Positions 1 through 7,042 of a stretch of 14,228 nucleotides of DNA are shown here, piece after piece. Each line of letters begins with the position of its first letter. Position 1 is the stretch's first letter. This stretch comes from QHXW01 sp035297145 (GTDB taxonomy: Bacteria; Acidobacteriota; Terriglobia; Bryobacterales; Bryobacteraceae): the NCBI GenBank assembly GCA_035297145.1, contig DATGZN010000031.1, positions 1 to 14,228 on the forward strand, in the 5' to 3' direction. Below the pieces are notes generated by a model, which saw only the letters and a program-made list of their open reading frames with translations, was not told the DNA's origin and searched no databases. Position numbers and translations under genes: made by a program.

Positions 1-69
1 CTCTCCCCAGCTTGCATCCGCCGGACGGCCGCCGCCTTGAACTTCGGGCTAAAAACTCGGCTCTTCTTC

Positions 70-110
70 ATCAGGTTCAGTTCTCCATTCAGTGTAGAAC
101 TGTCCCTGAT
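70..110 (+). terminator. Hairpin, possible terminator of an upstream gene
   Basis: Bases 78-84 (CAGTTCT) pair perfectly with 96-102 (AGAACTG) across an 11-base loop. After a 2x2 mismatch, bases 70-75 (ATCAGG) pair with 105-110 (CCTGAT). This gives a 13-bp interrupted stem followed by a pyrimidine-rich stretch (TTCTCTGTCT) rather than a clean T-run. It could terminate a transcript coming from the left, or be part of the structured region that follows. The pairing is visible; the terminator role is inferred. Confidence 0.35.
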
Positions 111-230
111 TTCTCTGTCTCAGTCCGGGGGCGCACTCCATCTCCTGTCACCTATAGACGGCGCTCGGAAAATGATGTTAGCCGGAATCTGAAATTCATC
201 TGGGGGGAGAACCCGGCGACCGTTGATGCT

Positions 231-322
231 GCAATTCGGGGACTGGCTTCGAAATTCCGCTTGTTCAGTCCTGAAAATAGACAGAACCCATTTCGGAATT
301 TCGTTGCCTGTCCCCGAATTGC
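231..322. repeat. 92-base near-palindromic element
   Basis: The arms 231-259 and 294-322 are reverse complements over 29 positions, with only three T-T mismatches (244/309, 248/305, 249/304). The outer 13 bases (231-243 with 310-322) and the inner 10 (250-259 with 294-303) pair perfectly. Inside the loop a second stem forms: 263-270 (GTTCAGTC) pairs with 280-287 (GACAGAAC) with one mismatch. Almost the whole element can therefore fold into one long hairpin. It could be a MITE-like or other small palindromic repeat, or a structured RNA leader. No clear target duplication flanks it, and there is no T-run to make it a terminator. Confidence 0.75.
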
Positions 323-332
323 CCTCTTTGAC

Positions 333-377
333 TTTGCCCGAACACCCTTTGCCCGAACACCCTTTGCCCGAACACCC
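333..377. repeat. Three tandem copies of a 15-bp repeat
   Basis: The unit TTTGCCCGAACACCC occurs three times head to tail without a mismatch (333-347, 348-362, 363-377). The array lies about 50 bases ahead of the start codon at 431 and directly upstream of the weak promoter candidate, on the same DNA face spacing only if read as 15-bp steps (about 1.4 helical turns). It may be a regulator-binding array or simple slippage expansion. The third copy is followed by TTG, a partial fourth start. Confidence 0.9.
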
Positions 378-406
378 TTGCTTTCCCTCTCACGCCGTAG
401 TACAAC
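378..406 (+). promoter_or_regulatory. Weak sigma70-like promoter candidate
   Basis: TTGCTT at 378-383 and TACAAC at 401-406 are separated by 17 bases and match the -35 and -10 consensus at 3 and 4 of 6 positions. Transcription would begin near 413, leaving a leader of under 20 bases with the ribosome site AAGGAG (415-420). The 15-bp repeats abut the -35 on its upstream side. The match is poor and the assignment rests mainly on spacing and position. Confidence 0.22.
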
Positions 407-430
407 GTCACACGAAGGAGCGCCACTCCT

Positions 431-1228
431 ATGAAGCGCGTGTTCAGCTGGGCATTTTTCATGCTGGTAATCAGCTCGATTACTCTCAACGCCCAAGAAT
501 CGCTCACCAACGAAACCATCCTCAAGCTTGTCAAAGCAGGGATCGGCGAAGAAACCATCGTCGGAATGGTCAATCAACAGCCTGGGAAGTACTCGCTGGC
601 GGAATCGGATATCTCCGCTCTGAAGGACGCTGGTGTATCAGAAAAGATTATCGCGGCGATGATTGTCAAAGGAACGACTAACGGATCACCGGCTGCGCCC
701 AGTCAGCCGCCCGCCACGACCCCGAACTCCCTGGCGCCGCAATCACCACTCGTGTTGCTCGACTCTACACCTATTAGGTTGCGTTTGAACCGAAACTTGT
801 CCTCCGCGGATGCGACAGTCGGCGAGACGGTTGATTTCGAGGTGCTGGACGATCTCGTAGTCGATGGCCTGTTGCTGGTTCCTCGCGGTGGCACCGCCAT
901 CGCCACGGTCACTGAAGCCCAAGCAAAGCGCCGAATGGCACGCGGCGGGAAGCTCGATGTGAATATCGACTATCTTCGACTGGCCAACGGCGACAAGGTT
1001 GCACTTCGGGCGGTCAAGGAGGCGAAAGGTGGGGGACACACCGGCGCAATGACAGGCGCAATAGTCGCCACTTCACTGGTATTCTTTCCCGCTGCGCCGT
1101 TTTTCCTCTTCATGCACGGCAAGGATATCACTATCCCCAAGGGGACTGAACTAACCGCTTATGTGAACGGCGAGATCAAGCTAGAGAGGGAGAAATTTAA
1201 GCTTGCGGTTGCCGATGTGCCGAAGTAG
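431..1228 (+). CDS. Exported two-part protein of unknown function
   Basis: The product has 265 residues. The ATG at 431 is supported by AAGGAG at 415-420, 10 bases upstream. Residues 1-22 form a signal peptide ending near LNAQ. Residues about 24-82 are a small helical module of a kind common in Acidobacteriota secreted proteins, pairing a 'LTNETILKLVKAGIGEETI' segment with 'ALKDAGVSEKIIAAMI'. A Pro/Ser/Thr-rich linker covers 83-108. Residues 110-255 look beta-rich ('VGETVDFEVLDD', 'LLVPRGGTAIATV', 'ITIPKGTELTAYV') and are interrupted by a Gly-rich and hydrophobic stretch at about 200-229 that could touch or cross a membrane. I recognise the general architecture but know no function for it. 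It is probably a single-gene unit, since a terminator overlaps its stop. Confidence 0.85.
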   Translation: MKRVFSWAFFMLVISSITLNAQESLTNETILKLVKAGIGEETIVGMVNQQPGKYSLAESDISALKDAGVSEKIIAAMIVKGTTNGSPAAPSQPPATTPNSLAPQSPLVLLDSTPIRLRLNRNLSSADATVGETVDFEVLDDLVVDGLLLVPRGGTAIATVTEAQAKRRMARGGKLDVNIDYLRLANGDKVALRAVKEAKGGGHTGAMTGAIVATSLVFFPAAPFFLFMHGKDITIPKGTELTAYVNGEIKLEREKFKLAVADVPK

Positions 1229-1256
1229 AGGCACGGTTACCTACTTGGCTTCTTCC
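1219..1256 (+). terminator. Probable rho-independent terminator
   Basis: Bases 1219-1228 (GCCGAAGTAG) pair with 1241-1249 (CTACTTGGC) with a single bulged G, around a 12-base loop. A T-rich tail (TTCTTCC, 1250-1256) follows. The stem includes the TAG stop at 1226-1228, so termination would occur right after the gene at 431-1228 and separate it from the downstream genes. Confidence 0.5.
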
Positions 1257-1311
1257 TAGCTGAAACGCAACGGTCTGAGGCTGCGGGCGGCAAGCCTTGA
1301 TACGATGAATC

Positions 1312-1506
1312 ATGAGCAAATTCATCTTGGCCACAGAAGATCTCATTATCAACATGGACACCGTGACGCACGTTCTGGTCAAAGCCAATGGCGAGATGGA
1401 TATCTTCATCATCGGCCGCGCCGAACCCATTGTGACAGCCAAAGGAAAACAAGCCGAGCAGCTTAAAGGCGATTTGGAGGTGGCGGGATTCCGCATGGCG
1501 ACTTGA
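1312..1506 (+). CDS. Small conserved-looking protein of unknown function
   Basis: This gene encodes 64 residues, beginning MSKFILATED. The third codon positions are strongly G/C-biased, like the neighbouring genes, which argues that it is real. The pattern is beta-strand 'KFILATEDLIINMDTVTHVLV', a turn, 'MDIFIIG', then a helix rich in Lys, Gln and Glu. This resembles small single-domain proteins that start with 'I.L..V..V.....G...V'. There is no signal peptide, so it is likely cytoplasmic. I see no convincing ribosome site ahead of the ATG. It lies 70 bases before the DAHP synthase and may share a transcript with it. I cannot assign a function. Confidence 0.6.
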   Translation: MSKFILATEDLIINMDTVTHVLVKANGEMDIFIIGRAEPIVTAKGKQAEQLKGDLEVAGFRMAT

Positions 1507-1576
1507 CCTTGTCGCACCCAGTACCAGCACGCTTGAAAACCATCTCCCCCTGCCCTATCCTTTTAGCGGAGCCCGC

Positions 1577-2500
1577 TTGGACCCTGAACAGTTTACGTTT
1601 GACGCCATCGACTCCTTGGAGCCGGATGCGGAGAAGGCCGCGTACGAGTCCCTCACATCGCTGAAACTGGTGCGCAAGCGCGCCACTGGTGAGCGCACCA
1701 TGGTGCGTGTGGGCAATGTCGAGATCGGCGCCGACCGAGTCGTCGTCATCGCCGGGCCGTGCGCCGTCGAATCCGAGCGGCAGGTGATGCAGACGGCCGA
1801 GGCCGTGGCTCGCGCCGGCGCCCGCGTTCTGCGCGGAGGCGGATTCAAGCCGCGTACTTCCCCCTACGCTTTTCAAGGTCTCGGAGTCGAAGGACTCAAG
1901 CTGCTGCGCAAGGCGGGCGATGCCTTTGGCTTTCCGGTTGTCTCCGAGGCGATGAGCGACACTCAGGTCGAGCTGGTCGCCGAGTATGCCGACCTGATCC
2001 AGGTTGGAACGCGCAGCATGGAGAACGCCGCGCTGCTCGCCGCATTGTGCCGGTGCCGCCGCCCCATATTGCTGAAACGCGCCATGGTCGCCTCCGTGGA
2101 AGACCTTCTTGAAGCCGCCGAGTATCTGCTGGCCAACGGAAACCCGAACGTCATTCTATGCGAGCGTGGCATCCGCACCTTCGGCAAGCTCACTCGCAAC
2201 ACGTGCGACATCGTGGCCGTACCGCTTCTGCACCAGTTGACGCACCTGCCTGTGATCGTCGATCCCAGCCACGCTACCGGCCGCCGTAGTCTGATTCCGT
2301 GGCTCGCGCGCGCAGCCGTCGCCATTGGAGCCGACGGTTTGCTGGTGGAAGTGCATCCGTCGCCCGAGACGGCGCTCAGCGATGGCACGCAATCTCTCTC
2401 GATTCCGCAGTTCGAATGCATGATGCAGTGCCTTGATCCGTATCTCCGGCTTTGGGCGGAAGAGCGCGCCTTGTCTCTTGTCCCCGCCGTGGCCCGATGA
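1577..2500 (+). CDS. aroF: 3-deoxy-7-phosphoheptulonate (DAHP) synthase, AroF/type I-beta
   Basis: This cytoplasmic enzyme condenses phosphoenolpyruvate with erythrose 4-phosphate, the first step of the shikimate pathway. The 307-residue product carries the family blocks in order: AGPCAVES (59-66, metal-binding Cys62), RGGGFKPRTSP (86-96, substrate-binding), QVGTRSMEN (142-150), LLKRAM (165-170), ILCERGIRTF (193-202), VDPSHATGRRS (228-238), and VEVHPSPETALSDG (257-270, metal ligands Glu/Asp). KRAM replaces the usual KRGM. The start is TTG at 1577, with GGAG five bases upstream (1568-1571). Relatives such as the Thermotoga enzyme have a ferredoxin-like (ACT-type) regulatory domain of about 70 residues ahead of the barrel. 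Here only about 50 mostly unrelated residues precede it, so feedback control by that domain is probably absent. The stop overlaps the next start by ATGA. Confidence 0.93.
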   Translation: MDPEQFTFDAIDSLEPDAEKAAYESLTSLKLVRKRATGERTMVRVGNVEIGADRVVVIAGPCAVESERQVMQTAEAVARAGARVLRGGGFKPRTSPYAFQGLGVEGLKLLRKAGDAFGFPVVSEAMSDTQVELVAEYADLIQVGTRSMENAALLAALCRCRRPILLKRAMVASVEDLLEAAEYLLANGNPNVILCERGIRTFGKLTRNTCDIVAVPLLHQLTHLPVIVDPSHATGRRSLIPWLARAAVAIGADGLLVEVHPSPETALSDGTQSLSIPQFECMMQCLDPYLRLWAEERALSLVPAVAR

Positions 2501-5500
2501 AGCCTTTGGTGCTATGTCTCTGCGCGCCTGCAATCGCCGTATTGCTACTGTTGACGGCCGCTACTTCACCCACGAGCGAACGGGAACTGTGGCGCCATCG
2601 CAATCTCGGCAAAGCGTTTTATGAGACGCCGACCACCGTCACTGAAGCCCCCGCTGAGCTCAAGAAAGCGCTCGATCTCGCGCCCAACTCCTTCCGCGAC
2701 CGGCTCAACTACGGCCTTGCCCTGCTGCGCGCCGGCGAAAAGGAGCGTGCCATCACCGAACTCGAGAAGGCGCAAAAGCAGAATCCGGCTGTGCCACACA
2801 CGTGGTTCAACCTCGGCATCGCCTACAAACGCGACCGTCGCTATCCAGAGGCAATCCGCCAGTTTGAGCGTATGATCGCGCTGGTGCCGGATGAGCCGGT
2901 GTCACATTACAATCTCGGCCTGTTGTACGATCTCACGGGCCGCTCAGCGGATGCTCGGAAGCAATTTGAGATCGCCGCAAAACTGGCGCCCAAACTCGTG
3001 GGGCCACGCTTCCAGATCTTCAATCATTACCGTCTGAGCGATGACGACGCAGCCACCAGCCACGCGCTTGCCGAATTTCGCCAAGCCAAGGAGCAGCAGA
3101 AGGCTGCCGACGACACAGAAGATATGGAGTGGTGCTTCTATGCCGAACTCTACGATCCCAGCCAGGCGCACCCGCCCGCGCACGACACGTCACGGCCGGC
3201 GGTTCTGAAATTCGAAGATCGCAGACTCCCAGGCGATGCGGACGCATCCAGTGCCGGCCTGCTAGTCCTCGATCTGCATGGCGACGGCAACTCCGATCTG
3301 CTCGTCTGGTCGCGCCACGGCATCCTTATATATAGCCACGGAACCGAGCCGATTGCGGATACGGGCCTGGGCGATCTGAAAGATGTAACCTCGGTGGCCG
3401 TTGGCGATTTCGATAATGACGGTCTCCCCGACTTATGTGTCCTCACCGAGACCGGCGCACGCGTCTACCACAACGCGAAAGGCCGGTTTGAACCCAAGGA
3501 ATTGCCCATTCCGGCAGGGCGCTACGAGTCCGCCGTCTGGCTCGATTTCGATCACGATTACGATCTCGATCTCTTCTTGTTCGGCGCAAACTCCGTGTTG
3601 TTACGAAATGAAGGCGAGGCGGGGTTCGCCGACTACACCGCGCACTTTCCGTTCGCCCGCGGCCAAGCCACCTCGGCCGTGGCTTTCCGGGTGGTCCCCG
3701 ACACCAAGGGCATCGACCTCGCTGTCTCCTATCGAGATCGTGAAGCAGTGCTCTACCGCGACCAGTTGCGAGGCGTGTTCGAACCCACTCCGCTCGGTGC
3801 AGTTGCGCAAGGGGCCGCGGACCTCACCGCATTCGACCTAGACAACGATGGTTGGATCGACCTCGCTTTTCGCACACCGCAGGGCACAGCGCTGGCGTTG
3901 AATCGTCAAGGCACTTTCGAGTCGCGGTCGGCGCCTGCGTCGGGGCCATTCGTTCTTTCCGATCTTGAAAATCGCGGCCTCGCCGATCTTATCGCCGGCA
4001 ATAACGTGTATCGCAACCAGGGGCTGGCGGAGCTGGCGACATCTCCATCGCCTGCAGTATTGCCCGCTGCGGTGGCCTGGGCCCACGCTGACTTCGATGG
4101 CGATGGCCGCGACGATCTCGCGGCGGTCGCTCCCGACGGCAGCATTCATCTGCTCATGAACCGAACGCAAACTGCCAATCGATGGCTCCGTGTCGCGCTC
4201 AGCGGCGTGAAGAACCTCAAAATGGCGGCGGGCTCCGAGGTCGAGGTCAAAGCCGGCACCCATTACCAGAAGCAGACGTACCAGGGCGTTCCGCTCCTGT
4301 TCGGGCTTGGCGGCAACCATTCCGTCGACACGGTGCGCATCAGTTGGGCTAATGGTTTGATCCAAAACCAGCCGAACGAAGCCGTCGCGCGCATGGCGAT
4401 GATCAAGGAAGCACCGCGCCTCTCCGGTTCCTGCCCCATGATCTTCACCTGGAACGGCCGCGAGTTTCAGTTCATCACTGACGTTCTGGGCGTTGCGCCG
4501 CTCGGCGCCAGCTCCGGCGACGGCCATTACTTTCCGGTGGATCATCAGGAGTACGTGCAGATTCCTGCTGAAGCGCTCCGGCCGACGAACGGCCAGTACG
4601 AAGTCCGCATCACCGAGGAGCTGCACGAAGTTTCCTATCTCGACCAGGTTCGCCTGATCGCGCTCGACCATCCGCGCGATGTCGAGATCTTCACCAACGA
4701 AAAATTCAAGTCGCCACCATTCCCCGAGTTTCGTCCGTTTGGCGTGAGCCGCCGCATCGCACCCGTGGCCGCGCATGACGATCAGGGTCGCGATGTGCTC
4801 GCGAACGTGCTCCGGCGCGACGCGGTTTATGCCGGCGGGTTCCGCCACGACTATGCGGGCGTGGCGGAATTGCATTCGCTCACTTTGGATTTCGGTGCTC
4901 GCTCCGCGCCGGCTGATCGCGCCATCTTGCTGCTGAACGGCTGGGTCGATTGGGCCGATGGCAGCACCTTTCTTGGCGCATCACAAGGAGCAAATGCCGG
5001 CTTGGTCCTGCCTTACCTGCAAGTGAAAGATGAGGCGGGCAAATGGAAAACCGTCATTCAGGATATGGGGATTCCAGCCGGCAAGCCGAAAACCATCGCG
5101 GTCGATCTCAAGTTCCTCTCGCCGTCCCGCGAAGTTCGCATCGTCACCAACTTGTGCGTGTACTGGGACGAAATCTTCCTGAGCGAAGAAACGCAATCGC
5201 CGCCAGTTCGGTTGACGCCGGTCGATCTCACGTCCGCCGAGGTCCGGCTGCGCGGCTTTTCCCGCGCCGTGATCCACGAGCGCCGCGAGCAGCCCGAGGC
5301 CTTTACATATGCAAGCTGGACCGGCCAGCCCATGTGGAACCAGACGCCTGGGCTTTACACGCGCTACGGCGACGTTCGCGAGCTGGTGAGCGATGTTGAC
5401 GACCGGTTTGTGATCATGGGATCGGGCGACGAGCTGCAATTACGTTTCGCGGATCGCGGCCTTCCGCCGCTCGCGCCCGACTGGCGGCGCGATTTCCTGC

Positions 5501-5709
5501 TCCTGGTGGACGGCTGGGCGAAAGACGCCGACGCAAATACTGCTTTTTCCCAAACCGTGCAGCCGCTGCCGTTCCATGCCATGAGCGCCTATCCGTACGC
5601 AGCTTCCGAACATTATCCCGACGACGCCGCGCACCAGGCTTACCGAAAGCGGTACAACACGCGCCCGGCAATCCGGTTCATACCACCGCTCATAGCGGAT
5701 TCACATTAG
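2497..5709 (+). CDS. Exported TPR / FG-GAP / ASPIC-UnbV protein with large C-terminal domain
   Basis: The product has 1070 residues from the ATG at 2497, which overlaps the previous stop (ATGA). The in-frame GTG/ATG further upstream would lie inside the previous gene and delay the signal peptide. Residues 1-27 are a signal peptide. TPR-like helices span about 55-185 ('NYGLALLRAGEKERAITELEKA', 'WFNLGIAYKRDRRYPEAIRQFE', 'HYNLGLLYDLTGRSADARKQFE', each within the TPR consensus). FG-GAP/VCBS repeats with calcium-type loops follow at about 254-556 (GDFDNDGLPD, DFDHDYDLD, DLDNDGWID, DFDGDGRDD). An ASPIC/UnbV domain sits at 560-632 (GLGGNHSVDTVRISW). Residues 640-1070 form a beta-rich domain opening with CPMIFTWNGREFQFITDVLG, seen in related proteins but of unknown role. 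Likely periplasmic or surface-bound, in protein or polysaccharide binding. A near-repeat surrounds its stop (see findings). Confidence 0.88.
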   Translation: MKPLVLCLCAPAIAVLLLLTAATSPTSERELWRHRNLGKAFYETPTTVTEAPAELKKALDLAPNSFRDRLNYGLALLRAGEKERAITELEKAQKQNPAVPHTWFNLGIAYKRDRRYPEAIRQFERMIALVPDEPVSHYNLGLLYDLTGRSADARKQFEIAAKLAPKLVGPRFQIFNHYRLSDDDAATSHALAEFRQAKEQQKAADDTEDMEWCFYAELYDPSQAHPPAHDTSRPAVLKFEDRRLPGDADASSAGLLVLDLHGDGNSDLLVWSRHGILIYSHGTEPIADTGLGDLKDVTSVAVGDFDNDGLPDLCVLTETGARVYHNAKGRFEPKELPIPAGRYESAVWLDFDHDYDLDLFLFGANSVLLRNEGEAGFADYTAHFPFARGQATSAVAFRVVPDTKGIDLAVSYRDREAVLYRDQLRGVFEPTPLGAVAQGAADLTAFDLDNDGWIDLAFRTPQGTALALNRQGTFESRSAPASGPFVLSDLENRGLADLIAGNNVYRNQGLAELATSPSPAVLPAAVAWAHADFDGDGRDDLAAVAPDGSIHLLMNRTQTANRWLRVALSGVKNLKMAAGSEVEVKAGTHYQKQTYQGVPLLFGLGGNHSVDTVRISWANGLIQNQPNEAVARMAMIKEAPRLSGSCPMIFTWNGREFQFITDVLGVAPLGASSGDGHYFPVDHQEYVQIPAEALRPTNGQYEVRITEELHEVSYLDQVRLIALDHPRDVEIFTNEKFKSPPFPEFRPFGVSRRIAPVAAHDDQGRDVLANVLRRDAVYAGGFRHDYAGVAELHSLTLDFGARSAPADRAILLLNGWVDWADGSTFLGASQGANAGLVLPYLQVKDEAGKWKTVIQDMGIPAGKPKTIAVDLKFLSPSREVRIVTNLCVYWDEIFLSEETQSPPVRLTPVDLTSAEVRLRGFSRAVIHERREQPEAFTYASWTGQPMWNQTPGLYTRYGDVRELVSDVDDRFVIMGSGDELQLRFADRGLPPLAPDWRRDFLLLVDGWAKDADANTAFSQTVQPLPFHAMSAYPYAASEHYPDDAAHQAYRKRYNTRPAIRFIPPLIADSH

Positions 5710-5746
5710 CGGATTCCTGGAACCAAACGTGCTTCTCCCTTGAGCC

Positions 5747-7042
5747 TTGACCAGCATTTGCTGCAGCCTGCTTTTCGTTGCCGCCTCCATTCCTGTTCCG
5801 TACATCTACACCGAGACGCCCCGTTTCAACAGTTCGGGTCACGAGCGTTTTCCAGCCGGCGCTTCGTTGCAACTCGTTGCGAACGGCAACAAACGTCCAC
5901 TAATCCCAGACTTCGCCTCATCCGCCGACGCATCAATATCGTTCGATGGCCGCACCGTCCTGTTTTCAGGAAAGCGGCATGCCGCGGATCCCTGGCAGAT
6001 CTGGGAAGTTGCGGTCACCGGCGGGGCACCGCGCCGTGTTACGTCGTTTGCCGGGGACTCGATCACGCCGTTTTATCTGCCCGGCGACCATGTGGTCTAT
6101 GCGCGGCGCACGCCGCAGGGATTTCAGATTGAGACCATGCCGCTCGCCGGAGGCACGCCGCTGCGGTTGACGTACGCGCCCGGCGATCATCTTGTATCGG
6201 ATGTTCTGCGGGACGGACGCGTGTTGTTCGAAGCACAGCATCCAGCCTCCGATGGCCGCGAGCTTTACACGGTCTACACGGATGGCAGTGGCGTCGAAAC
6301 GCATCGCTGTGATCACAAACACGATCGCCACGCCGGCCGCGAACTCGCTTCCGGCGACATTATTTTCGAAGTTGGTGACCGCCTGGCTCGATTCACATCC
6401 GCCCGGGCAACTCAGATCGAGCTGCCGGCGGCCACCGGCCAGTTCGCGGGCCCGATTGCGGAGATCTCAGCCGACGAATGGCTGGTCAGTTTCCGCGCCA
6501 GCGCCGGCGTTCCGTACGCGCTATATCGATGGAAACCGGGCCAAGGCCCGCCGGAAAGTGTATGGATGGAGAAGAGATTCAACGCCGTCCAGCCGGTGCT
6601 GGTTCGCCCGCACGAAATTCCAAAACGTCACCCTTCCGGGCTGGGCGACCGCCAAGGCGCCAACCTGCTTTGCCTGAACGCATATGTGTCGCGGTCTGAA
6701 ACCATTCCCGCCGGCTCGGTTGCCGCAGTTCGCGTATCCGCGCTGGGCAATGCCGGTCCGGTGGTTCTTGGACAGGCCCCCGTTGAAAAGGACGGCTCTT
6801 TTTTCGTTCAGGTGCCGAGCGAGACCGCGATCCGATTTGAGTTGCTCGACGCTGTTGGAAAAACCATCACCGGGGAAAAGGGTTGGATCTGGGCGCGTCG
6901 CGGCGAACAGCGCGTCTGCGTTGGTTGTCACGCCGGACCGGAGCGCGCGCCGGAAAACGCATCGCCGGCAGTACTACTGAGAACCCAGGAACCGGTTAAG
7001 ATGGCCCTCCCCGTGCACAGCGGCAAGGAAGGCACAAAATGA
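5747..7042 (+). CDS. TolB/WD40-like propeller with HzsA-like heme c C-terminus
   Basis: The 431-residue product starts at TTG 5747, the first possible start after an in-frame stop at 5741; the ribosome site is weak. The N-terminus is a short hydrophobic stretch (SICCSLLFVAAS) without basic residues, so it is a poor but possible signal peptide. PD40/TolB-type blades cover about 55-300 ('SISFDGRTVLFSGKR', 'WQIWEVAVTGGAPRRVT', 'GREYTVY'-like). Residues 310-410 resemble the C-terminal part of hydrazine synthase alpha proteins, ending in WIWARRGEQRVCVGCHAGPE with one covalent heme site, CVGCH, at 391-395. Export is expected because heme c is attached in the periplasm. Hydrazine synthesis itself is unlikely: the beta and gamma subunits are missing, and this fold is widespread outside anammox bacteria. 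Its stop overlaps the next gene by ATGA. Confidence 0.8.
   Translation: MTSICCSLLFVAASIPVPYIYTETPRFNSSGHERFPAGASLQLVANGNKRPLIPDFASSADASISFDGRTVLFSGKRHAADPWQIWEVAVTGGAPRRVTSFAGDSITPFYLPGDHVVYARRTPQGFQIETMPLAGGTPLRLTYAPGDHLVSDVLRDGRVLFEAQHPASDGRELYTVYTDGSGVETHRCDHKHDRHAGRELASGDIIFEVGDRLARFTSARATQIELPAATGQFAGPIAEISADEWLVSFRASAGVPYALYRWKPGQGPPESVWMEKRFNAVQPVLVRPHEIPKRHPSGLGDRQGANLLCLNAYVSRSETIPAGSVAAVRVSALGNAGPVVLGQAPVEKDGSFFVQVPSETAIRFELLDAVGKTITGEKGWIWARRGEQRVCVGCHAGPERAPENASPAVLLRTQEPVKMALPVHSGKEGTK

Larger units (their letters stand above)
1..430. other. Non-coding, structure-rich upstream region
   Basis: I see no convincing gene in this stretch. Short open frames exist on both strands, but they run through the 15-bp repeats and the inverted repeat, overlap each other, and show no family resemblance. 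The region holds, in order, a hairpin at 70-110, a long imperfect inverted repeat at 231-322, three tandem 15-bp repeats at 333-377, and a weak promoter candidate just ahead of the first gene. Whatever gene lies to the left ended before the window begins. Confidence 0.6.

Noticed and set aside
12..681. Overlapping short open frames on both strands (140, 152, 141 and 102 residues) across the upstream region
   Set aside because: They translate the 15-bp repeats and palindrome into low-complexity peptides (repeated 'PLPEH', 'FARTP', 'VFGQR'), overlap each other and the supported gene at 431, and show no family features.
1507..1576. Missing DAHP synthase regulatory domain encoded in the upstream gap or in the 64-residue gene
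   Set aside because: The gap is only 70 bases, and neither its translation nor the 64-residue protein resembles a ferredoxin-like DAHP synthase domain.
2452..2496. Earlier in-frame start for the TPR/FG-GAP gene
   Set aside because: It would overlap the DAHP synthase by 49 bases and place 15 residues ahead of a well-formed signal peptide; the ATGA start at 2497 fits the pattern of the other junctions.
3838..4875. Antisense open frame of 345 codons inside the TPR/FG-GAP gene
   Set aside because: It lies wholly opposite FG-GAP and ASPIC/UnbV coding sequence that matches known domains, and has no domain itself.
5747..7042. Reading the HzsA-like gene as true hydrazine synthase
   Set aside because: Partner subunits are absent, only one heme motif is present, and similar proteins occur widely in bacteria that do not make hydrazine.
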